A stretch of 11,470 bases of DNA from Betaproteobacteria bacterium (GTDB lineage: Bacteria; Pseudomonadota; Gammaproteobacteria; Burkholderiales; SG8-39): assembly GCA_029858545.1 (NCBI GenBank), contig JAOUFA010000081.1, forward strand, positions 1 through 11,470. Reading direction: 5' to 3'. The translations under genes and the position numbers were made by a program. Below are positions 6,529 through 11,470 of this stretch, in pieces (positions within the stretch are counted from its first letter, which is position 1; the number at the start of each line of letters is the position of its first letter). Under the pieces are notes generated by a model. That model had not been told where the DNA came from, searched no databases, and saw only the letters and a program-made list of their open reading frames with translations.

Positions 6529-8049
6529 ATGTGCGGTATTCTCGGGATCGTTGCACGTTCTCCGGTCAATCAGCTCCTCTATGATGGACTGTTGCTGCTG
6601 CAGCATCGCGGGCAGGATGCGGCGGGAATTGTCACCAGCGAGCACAAGACCTTCCACATGCAGAAGGGCAGCGGCATGGTGCGGGATGTATTTCGCACAC
6701 GGAACATGCGATCGCTGCCGGGCAACATCGGAATTGGACATTGCCGCTATCCCACTGCGGGATCGGCGCACAATTCGGCCGAATCGCAACCGTTCTACGT
6801 CAATTCCCCATTCGGAATCGTTCTTGGCCATAACGGCAATCTGACCAATGCCAATGTACTGAAGGAAGAAATTTTCCGGCAGGATCTGCGTCACATCAAC
6901 ACCGATTCCGACTCCGAGGTCCTGCTCAACGTGCTGGCACACGAACTGGAGCGCGCATCGGTGAAGTTGCGTCTCGATCCACAGACGATCTTTACTGCAG
7001 TCGCAAATGTGCATCGTCGCTGCCGCGGCGCTTATGCGGTGGTGGCGATGATCGCCGGTTATGGTCTGCTGGCATTCCGGGATCCGTATGGCATCCGGCC
7101 GGCCGTGATCGGCTACAACGAGACCGGGGGAGGGGTCGAGTACATGATCGCTTCCGAGTCGGTCGCGGTCGAGGCGCTGGGTTTCAGGCTGTTGCGTGAT
7201 GTAGCGCCCGGTGAGGCGGTGTTGATCGACGAGGATGGGAATTTCCATAGTCAGCAGTGCGCGCCGAAGGCTTCCCTCAACCCCTGTATTTTCGAATACG
7301 TCTATCTCGCGCGACCTGATTCCCTGATAGACGGCGCATCGGTCTACGAGGCGCGCCTCAACATGGGCGAAAAGCTGGCCGAGAGAATCGCGCGCGATTA
7401 CGCGGACCTGGGAATCGATGTCGTGATTCCGATCCCGGACTCCAGCCGGCCGTCGGCGATGCAACTTGCCCTGGGACTGGGCGTGCCGTATCGCGAAGGC
7501 TTCGTCAAGAACCGCTACATCGGTCGGACCTTCATCATGCCTGGGCATGCCGTGCGCAGCAGATCGGTGCGTCAGAAGCTGAATGCCATGGGCATGGAGT
7601 TCAAGGGAAAGAATGTGCTGCTGGTAGACGACTCGGTGGTGCGGGGCACGACGAGTCGCGAAATCGTGCAGATGGCGCGCGAATCCGGGGCGCGCAAGGT
7701 GTTCTTCGCCTCGGCGGCTCCCCCGGTACGATTCGCGAACGTGTACGGCATCGACATGCCGACGCGCACCGAGCTGATTGCCGCGCACCGCAGCGAGGAG
7801 GAGGTGGCGAAGGAAATTGGCGCCGACGCGTTGATCTATCAAACCCTGGACGCGCTCAAGGATGCGGTGCGGCGCGCGAACCCGAAGCTGGGTTCATTTG
7901 AGACATCCTGTTTCGATGGCCACTATATTACGGGCGATGTGACGAGTGATTACCTGCATGAGATCGAGGTGCGGCGCGATGCTTACCGCGATTCTGAGGA
8001 TGACACGGAGAATACCCAGCTCGACCTGAATCTTGCAGGGATCCGATAG
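6529..8049 (+). CDS. purF: Amidophosphoribosyltransferase PurF
   Basis: PurF catalyses the committed step of purine synthesis: PRPP plus glutamine gives 5-phosphoribosylamine. The ATG at 6529 is fixed by chemistry, because the next codon is Cys2 of MCGILGIV, the N-terminal nucleophile of the class II glutaminase, which must become the first residue. AGAGG at 6516-6520 lies 8 bases upstream. The open frame back to 6490 would bury that cysteine and is rejected. The 506 residues match the E. coli-type enzyme (505). Glutamine-site residues are in GHCRYPTAG (70-78, Arg73), HNGNL (101-105) and NTDSDSE (124-130). The PRPP loop is VLLVDDSVVRGTTS (363-376). MCGILG opens the protein directly, with no propeptide as in the Bacillus-type Fe-S enzyme. 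This is the last gene of the supraoperon before a new promoter. Confidence 0.99.
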   Translation: MCGILGIVARSPVNQLLYDGLLLLQHRGQDAAGIVTSEHKTFHMQKGSGMVRDVFRTRNMRSLPGNIGIGHCRYPTAGSAHNSAESQPFYVNSPFGIVLGHNGNLTNANVLKEEIFRQDLRHINTDSDSEVLLNVLAHELERASVKLRLDPQTIFTAVANVHRRCRGAYAVVAMIAGYGLLAFRDPYGIRPAVIGYNETGGGVEYMIASESVAVEALGFRLLRDVAPGEAVLIDEDGNFHSQQCAPKASLNPCIFEYVYLARPDSLIDGASVYEARLNMGEKLAERIARDYADLGIDVVIPIPDSSRPSAMQLALGLGVPYREGFVKNRYIGRTFIMPGHAVRSRSVRQKLNAMGMEFKGKNVLLVDDSVVRGTTSREIVQMARESGARKVFFASAAPPVRFANVYGIDMPTRTELIAAHRSEEEVAKEIGADALIYQTLDALKDAVRRANPKLGSFETSCFDGHYITGDVTSDYLHEIEVRRDAYRDSEDDTENTQLDLNLAGIR

Positions 8050-8058
8050 GAGGTCCCG

Positions 8059-8086
8059 TTGCACGGCCCACGTTTCCCGCTATAAT
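8059..8086 (+). promoter_or_regulatory. Sigma-70 promoter for the metZ leader
   Basis: TTGCAC (8059-8064) matches the -35 consensus at five of six positions. It is separated by 16 bases from a perfect TATAAT (8081-8086). The expected transcript start is around 8091-8094, at or a base or two before the first strand of the riboswitch P1 stem. It lies just after the purF stop and gives metZ transcription independent of the upstream operon. The AT-rich -10 stands out in otherwise GC-rich DNA. The assignment is by sequence match; the start site is inferred. Confidence 0.85.
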
Positions 8087-8091
8087 TGTTT

Positions 8092-8146
8092 CGCGCCGAT
8101 TTGACTTCATAGCTTGCGGGCGCGTAAAAAATGCTGCTAAAGCGTG
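8092..8146 (+). ncRNA. SAM-II (SAM-alpha) riboswitch aptamer in the metZ leader
   Basis: The segment fits the SAM-II H-type pseudoknot. P1 is CGCGCC (8092-8097) with GGCGCG (8119-8124). The loop starts with GATTTG (8098-8103) and ends with CTTGC (8113-8117). The 3' strand carries TAAAAAATG and GCTAAA (8136-8141). A second helix can form: C8113-G8142, G8112-C8143, bulged A8111, U8110-G8144, A8109-U8145, C8108-G8146, plus G8116-C8137 and C8117-G8136. That crosses P1 and closes the pseudoknot. Spacing and conserved bases match my memory of the Sargasso Sea metX aptamer (CGCGCU/AGCGCG, GAUUU, UUGC, GCUAAA), with a compensating U-A to C-G change at the last P1 pair. SAM-II senses S-adenosylmethionine and represses methionine genes. 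The gene downstream is metZ, as expected. Confidence 0.9.
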
Positions 8147-8148
8147 CC

Positions 8149-8179
8149 GAGAACCCGGTCCGCATAGCCGGGTTTTTTT
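8149..8179 (+). terminator. Rho-independent terminator / riboswitch expression platform before metZ
   Basis: AACCCGG (8152-8158) pairs perfectly with CCGGGTT (8168-8174) around a 9-base loop. A run of seven T residues (8173-8179) follows, and three more weak pairs extend the base (G8151, A8150 and G8149 with Ts). It starts 2 bases after the P2 strand of the SAM-II aptamer and ends about 28 bases before the metZ ATG, so it can only act on leader transcripts. I infer that SAM binding favours termination. Possible competing pairings are GCGGGC (8116-8121) with GTCCGC (8158-8163), or CGGG (8117-8120) with CCCG (8154-8157). Both use aptamer-core bases. Confidence 0.88.
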
Positions 8180-8207
8180 ATGCGCTCTCGGGAAAGAGGA
8201 ATTGACT

Positions 8208-9377
8208 ATGGATAACAAGCACGAGCTTGCGACACTGGGTGTACGGGCCGGCCAGTTACGCAGCGATTTTCAAGAGCATTCTGAAGGTTTGTTCCTGACC
8301 TCCAGTTTCGTATTCGACTCGGCCGCACAGGCTGCAGCCCGTTTCTCCGGCGCGGAGGAGGGCTATGTCTATTCGCGGTTCACCAATCCTACGGTATCGA
8401 TGTTCCAGGCGCGGCTCGCCGCGCTGGAGGGCGCCGAGGCATGCATGGCCACCGCGTCGGGAATGTCGGCGATTCTCGCCACCGCGATGGCGTTCCTCAA
8501 GAGTGGTGATCATGTCGTGTGTTCGAGCGGGGTGTTCGGCGCGACGGTACAGTTGTTCGGCACAATACTTGCGCGCTTCGGCGTGGCAACGACGTTTGTG
8601 TCGGCGGTCGATGCGGCACAGTGGGAGGCTGCGGTGATGCCGAACACGCGGATGTTCTTTCTTGAAACACCCTCGAATCCGCTTACCGAGATCTCAGATA
8701 TCGAGGCTCTGGCGCGCATCGGCAGGCGAGCGAATGCGTTGCTGGTGGTCGACAACTGTTTCTGCACCCCGGTTCTGCAGCGTCCGTTGGAACTGGGGGC
8801 CGACCTGGTAATTCACTCGGCGACCAAGTATCTCGATGGGCAGGGGCGCGTGCTTGGCGGGGCGGTATGCGGTCCGAAGGCCTTGGTTGTGGACGGCGTG
8901 CTGCCCTTTCTTCGCACCGCCGGTCCGTCTCTTTCGCCATTCAATGCCTGGGTGATTCTGAAGGGGATGGAGACCCTCGAGTTGCGCATGTTGAAGCAAT
9001 CCGAACAGGCCCTCGATCTTGCGCGATGGCTCGAAGGTCATCCGAGCGTGGCAAAAGTGCACTATCCGGGGCTCGCTTCGCATCCGCAGCATAGCTTGGC
9101 GATGCGCCAGCAGCGATCGGGCGGTGCGATCGTCTCGTTTGAATTGAAGGGGGGGCGTGATGCAGCCTGGAAGCTGATCGATGCCACGCGGTTGATATCG
9201 ATTACCGCCAACCTAGGGGACGTCAAGACGACGATTACGCATCCCGCGACCACGACTCACGGGCGGATTTCTGCCGAAGCGCGTGCCGCAGCAGGCATTA
9301 CGGATGGGCTGGTGCGTGTTGCCGTAGGTCTGGAAGCGCTGGGCGATCTGCGCGCGGATCTGGAGCGCGGAATCTGA
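8208..9377 (+). CDS. metZ: O-succinylhomoserine sulfhydrylase MetZ
   Basis: MetZ makes homocysteine directly from O-succinylhomoserine and sulfide, the direct-sulfhydrylation route to methionine, using PLP. The 389-residue protein belongs to the Cys/Met metabolism PLP family. It has LFLTSSFVFDSAAQAAARF near the N-terminus, YSRFTNPTV (55-63), ATASGMSAI (81-89) and VVDNCFCTPVLQRPL (180-194). HSATKYLDGQGRVLGG (203-218) holds Lys207, the Schiff-base lysine. The DNCFCTP and DGQGR motifs separate MetZ from MetB and MetC and from the longer MetY; substrate preference for succinyl rather than acetyl ester is from the family. The ATG at 8208 has AAGAGGA 7 bases upstream. An in-frame TTG at 8202 is too close to that site. 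Its leader holds the SAM-II aptamer and a terminator, so SAM repression is expected. Confidence 0.96.
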   Translation: MDNKHELATLGVRAGQLRSDFQEHSEGLFLTSSFVFDSAAQAAARFSGAEEGYVYSRFTNPTVSMFQARLAALEGAEACMATASGMSAILATAMAFLKSGDHVVCSSGVFGATVQLFGTILARFGVATTFVSAVDAAQWEAAVMPNTRMFFLETPSNPLTEISDIEALARIGRRANALLVVDNCFCTPVLQRPLELGADLVIHSATKYLDGQGRVLGGAVCGPKALVVDGVLPFLRTAGPSLSPFNAWVILKGMETLELRMLKQSEQALDLARWLEGHPSVAKVHYPGLASHPQHSLAMRQQRSGGAIVSFELKGGRDAAWKLIDATRLISITANLGDVKTTITHPATTTHGRISAEARAAAGITDGLVRVAVGLEALGDLRADLERGI

Positions 9378-9384
9378 TCCGCGC
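9352..9384. terminator. Inverted repeat at the metZ/lpxH convergence (possible terminator)
   Basis: GCGCGGATC (9352-9360) is a perfect 9-base inverted repeat of GATCCGCGC (9376-9384) with 15 bases between. A nested alternative pairs GCGCGGA (9365-9371) with TCCGCGC (9378-9384) around a 6-base loop. It spans the metZ stop and most of the 11-base gap to the lpxH stop. No T-run follows on either strand, so it is not a standard rho-independent terminator. It might aid pausing, rho action or mRNA 3'-end stability for either gene. The function is inferred from position only. Confidence 0.4.
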
Positions 9385-9388
9385 CCGG

Positions 9389-10129
9389 TTAGAAGAGGAC
9401 CAGCTTGAGATTACCATCGGCGACCTCGATATAGCCTCCGGTTCCATACCAGTCGGGGAGCACCCAGCGCTCGCAGGAAATTCCATCGACCTCGAGCTGG
9501 TGACGCGCCGGCCGGTGGGTATGGCCGTGAATCAGGCGCGCCACGCCGTGGGTGCGAAAGGCATCGCGTACCCCGCGGGGGGTGACATCCATGATTTCGG
9601 TCGGCTTTGTGCGGGCCATGTCGCGGCTCGTTTCGCGCAATCCATCGGCAATCCTGCGCCGCTCGCCGAGCGGTTTGGCGAGAAATTCGCGTTGCCATTC
9701 TGGCGCACGGCAGGTTTGGCGCCATGCTTGGTAGTCGACATCGTCCGTGCACAGGGTATCGCCGTGCATCAGTAGTGTCGGTGTCCCGCCTACATCCATG
9801 ACGGCCGGATCGTTGATGATTTGGGCCCCAGAGGCACGGCAAAATCCTTCACCGATGAAAAAATCACGGTTTCCGTGCATGATCCGGACGACGATACCGC
9901 GATCGCGCAGCACCGCGAAGGCCGACCCGACCCGGCCCGGCAGCGGGTCGTGCTGCGGCGTGAGTAGTTCATCATCGCCGACCCAGTACTCGAACAAGTC
10001 GCCGAGCACATAGAGCTCGCATGCGTCGGCGGCCTCGCGCTCCAAGAAGCGAAAGAAACGATCTGCCGACTCGGGATGAGTACCGGTCAGGTGCAGGTCG
10101 GATATGAAGAGTGTGCGCGCCACGCGCAC
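9389..10129 (-). CDS. lpxH: UDP-2,3-diacylglucosamine diphosphatase LpxH
   Basis: LpxH hydrolyses UDP-2,3-diacylglucosamine to lipid X and UMP, the fourth step of lipid A synthesis, at the inner face of the inner membrane. The 246-residue protein is a calcineurin-like Mn-dependent phosphoesterase. Its metal-site motifs are in order: SDLHL (Asp11, His13), GDLFEYWVGDD (Asp44), HGNRDF (Asn87), MHGD (His122) and HGHTHRP (His201, His203). The C-terminus RWVLPDWYGTGGYIEV is also family-typical. The start is uncertain. I use the GTG at 10129, but a second GTG at 10123 begins ARTLFISDLHL and is equally plausible, and neither has a good Shine-Dalgarno. It lies 26 bases downstream of the cyclophilin gene, probably in one transcript, and converges on metZ. 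Confidence 0.96.
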   Translation of the reverse strand: MRVARTLFISDLHLTGTHPESADRFFRFLEREAADACELYVLGDLFEYWVGDDELLTPQHDPLPGRVGSAFAVLRDRGIVVRIMHGNRDFFIGEGFCRASGAQIINDPAVMDVGGTPTLLMHGDTLCTDDVDYQAWRQTCRAPEWQREFLAKPLGERRRIADGLRETSRDMARTKPTEIMDVTPRGVRDAFRTHGVARLIHGHTHRPARHQLEVDGISCERWVLPDWYGTGGYIEVADGNLKLVLF

Positions 10130-10155
10130 GAGCCGAGTCGGTTACGGATCAGGGG

Positions 10156-10752
10156 CTACTTGCCCCCAACCAGAACCATCGACTCGATTGTCACGGCTTC
10201 GCGCGGCACGTCGCTCGGAAAGGGTCCGCCCGCGCCTGTGGGCGTCTGTGCGAGTTTGGTGACGACATCCATACCCGCAACAACTTTACCGAAGACCGCA
10301 TAGCCGTTGCCATCGCTACGCGGATCGCCCCAGTTGAGAAAGGCATTGTTGTTGACGTTGATGAAGAACTGGGCGGTCGCCGAATGGGGGTCGCTGGTAC
10401 GCGCCATGGCGATGCTGCCGACCTCATTCTTGAGCCCGGCTTTGACGGCAGGCTCGGCTTCGTTGCGGATGGCCGCGTGAGTCGGCTTCTGGCGGAAATT
10501 CGCATCGAAGCCGCCTCCCTGGATCATGAAATTCTTGATTACACGGTGAAACACGGTGCCGTTGTAGTGTCCTTCGCGGACATAGCGAAGAAAGTTTTCC
10601 ACCGTTTTGGGGGCCTTGGCGGGATAGAGTTCCAGGCGAATAGTGCCGAGGTTGGTTTTCACATCCACCTGGGGGTCGGCGGCAATTGCGCCGGAGGCGC
10701 CGGTGGCAGCGGACAGAATAAGCAGGGATTTCCAGAGTTTGGGTAGTTTCAT
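10156..10752 (-). CDS. ppiA: Exported peptidyl-prolyl cis-trans isomerase, cyclophilin type (PpiA-like)
   Basis: This is a cyclophilin that would catalyse prolyl isomerisation during folding of envelope proteins. I choose the ATG at 10752 (198 residues) because it gives a clear signal peptide: MKLPKLWK, then hydrophobic LLILSAATGASGAIA, with cleavage near Ala25 before DPQVDVKT. The frame is open farther upstream to 10866, but that segment is not conserved and would bury the signal. Core motifs are GTIRLELYP (36-44), VFHRVIKNFMIQGGG (67-81), SIAMARTSDPHSATAQFFIN (113-132) and GYAVFGKVVAGMDVV (150-164). Export predicts a periplasmic site. The cytoplasmic PpiB seen beside lpxH in some relatives is not here. 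The 117 bases upstream, back to the L,D-transpeptidase stop, hold no promoter I can defend. Confidence 0.94.
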   Translation of the reverse strand: MKLPKLWKSLLILSAATGASGAIAADPQVDVKTNLGTIRLELYPAKAPKTVENFLRYVREGHYNGTVFHRVIKNFMIQGGGFDANFRQKPTHAAIRNEAEPAVKAGLKNEVGSIAMARTSDPHSATAQFFINVNNNAFLNWGDPRSDGNGYAVFGKVVAGMDVVTKLAQTPTGAGGPFPSDVPREAVTIESMVLVGGK

Positions 10753-10869
10753 TGGGGCGCCATCAGGGTTGAGAAGCGATGTTTCGGGAGGTTGAATAAT
10801 GGTGCTCAGAGACACCAATGGAGCGATGGTGCGGTCCGTGATGCCGAGGGCGGGACGCTCCCTCATGTG

Positions 10870-11470
10870 TCATGCACTGCCCTCGTAGAGAATTCTCCAG
10901 CGTCCATTATCCCTTATCCAATACTGGCGTTTGCGCATAGTATTCGCAAGATTGCTGGATTGGTATTCCTGGTCGAAAGTCACCACGACGAAATCCTGCT
11001 CGCCCGGGTAGCGGACCATTGCGAGGCGCGATACCGCGACCTTTACCCAGGTTTTTGCTGCATTCACCTTCCGCTTGTGCGCAGCCCAAGCGGCCAGATC
11101 CTGCTCGGCGGAATGAAATCGCGAAGAATAGTGCTGCAGGTAGCGGTCGGTATCGCGGCTCTCCCAGGCGGCGCGCCAGGACTCCATCGCGGCGGCCAGC
11201 GAGCTTCGATCCGCTTCGATTGCAGCGGCGTCGGTCCATTCTATTTCCTCGGCGATGATCACCGGCGTGAGGCCAATTTGCACATAGCGGCCTACTGACT
11301 CCAGATCAGGGTTGGACAAGACGATGCAGCCATCGCTTGCTCGAGGTGGGCGGCTGTAGGTATCCGAAGGCGTGCCGTGCAACCAGATGCCGGAGCCATT
11401 GCGCCCGAGACGCCGGTCCCAATCGTTGGGGTAATTGATTGGAAAGGCACCCGAACCATAGAAATCCGGA
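10870..11470 (-). CDS. L,D-transpeptidase (YkuD) with C-terminal NTF2/Cds6-like domain, 5' end outside window
   Basis: L,D-transpeptidases make 3-3 crosslinks in peptidoglycan or attach proteins to it in the periplasm. The frame is open from 11469 to the TGA at 10872-10870, giving the last 199 residues. The YkuD signature is complete: WLHGTP (His31 of the fragment), then ASDGCIVL with the catalytic Cys48 (codon 11328-11326), preceded by FPINYPNDWDRRLGR. After about residue 85 comes a second domain with AAWESRDTDRYLQHYSSRF, W..HKR, VRYPGEQDFVVVTFDQEYQS and YWIRDNGRWRILYE. This looks like the NTF2/SnoaL-like domain that follows YkuD in many proteobacterial proteins (Cds6-type). The signal peptide and the N-terminal part are outside the window. 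Which L,D-transpeptidase activity it has cannot be read from sequence. Confidence 0.92.
   Translation of the reverse strand, partial: PDFYGSGAFPINYPNDWDRRLGRNGSGIWLHGTPSDTYSRPPRASDGCIVLSNPDLESVGRYVQIGLTPVIIAEEIEWTDAAAIEADRSSLAAAMESWRAAWESRDTDRYLQHYSSRFHSAEQDLAAWAAHKRKVNAAKTWVKVAVSRLAMVRYPGEQDFVVVTFDQEYQSSNLANTMRKRQYWIRDNGRWRILYEGSA

Noticed and set aside
10841..10864. GAGGG/CCCTC hairpin downstream of the L,D-transpeptidase stop as a terminator.
   Set aside because: The stem is only 5 bp with a 9-base loop and no T-run on the minus strand, so it is not distinguishable from chance.
10753..10866. Extended N-terminus of the cyclophilin.
   Set aside because: It would bury a clear signal peptide. 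The added residues show no cyclophilin or other domain features.
1..11470. Mobile elements, CRISPR, toxin-antitoxin or phage-defence genes.
   Set aside because: Every stretch is accounted for by conserved housekeeping genes with short spacers. No direct repeats, transposase motifs or atypical composition were seen.

Overview
The window is one dense, GC-rich proteobacterial chromosomal segment. It has ten plus-strand genes (truA-trpF-trpB-trpA-accD-folC-dedD/SPOR-cvpA-purF-metZ) running into a convergent minus-strand block (lpxH, an exported cyclophilin, and an L,D-transpeptidase cut by the right edge). The order with trpB and trpA inserted between trpF and accD, and metZ after purF, is typical of Betaproteobacteria and some related Gammaproteobacteria. 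I judge a betaproteobacterium most likely, but cannot fix the genus by eye. LpxH and the periplasmic enzymes confirm a Gram-negative with lipid A. There is no sign of mobile elements, CRISPR, tRNA or rRNA, and no gap longer than about 160 bases.

Positions 1-8049 look like a single supraoperon with gaps or overlaps of a few bases: tRNA pseudouridine synthase (3' part only), the last enzymes of tryptophan synthesis, the acetyl-CoA carboxylase beta subunit, folylpolyglutamate/dihydrofolate synthase, a membrane-anchored SPOR protein, a CvpA membrane protein, and the first enzyme of purine synthesis. Several starts depend on context: trpB and accD have Shine-Dalgarno sequences inside the preceding gene, dedD and cvpA overlap their upstream stops, and folC has no visible Shine-Dalgarno but sits just after a hairpin that begins in the accD stop codon.

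The most interesting part is 8050-8207, between purF and metZ. It holds a near-consensus sigma-70 promoter, then at the predicted transcript start a compact RNA that matches the SAM-II (SAM-alpha) riboswitch: a 6-bp P1, the conserved GATTTG, CTTGC and GCTAAA elements, and a P2 pseudoknot strand. A rho-independent terminator hairpin with a seven-T tract follows directly. The arrangement implies that S-adenosylmethionine shuts off metZ, a methionine-biosynthesis gene, by premature termination, independently of the purF operon upstream.

Positions 9389-11470 (minus strand) form an envelope-related group: L,D-transpeptidase with a C-terminal NTF2/Cds6-like domain, a signal-peptide-bearing PpiA-type cyclophilin, and LpxH of lipid A synthesis. 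metZ and lpxH converge with only 11 bases between stops, and a GC-rich inverted repeat spans the junction.
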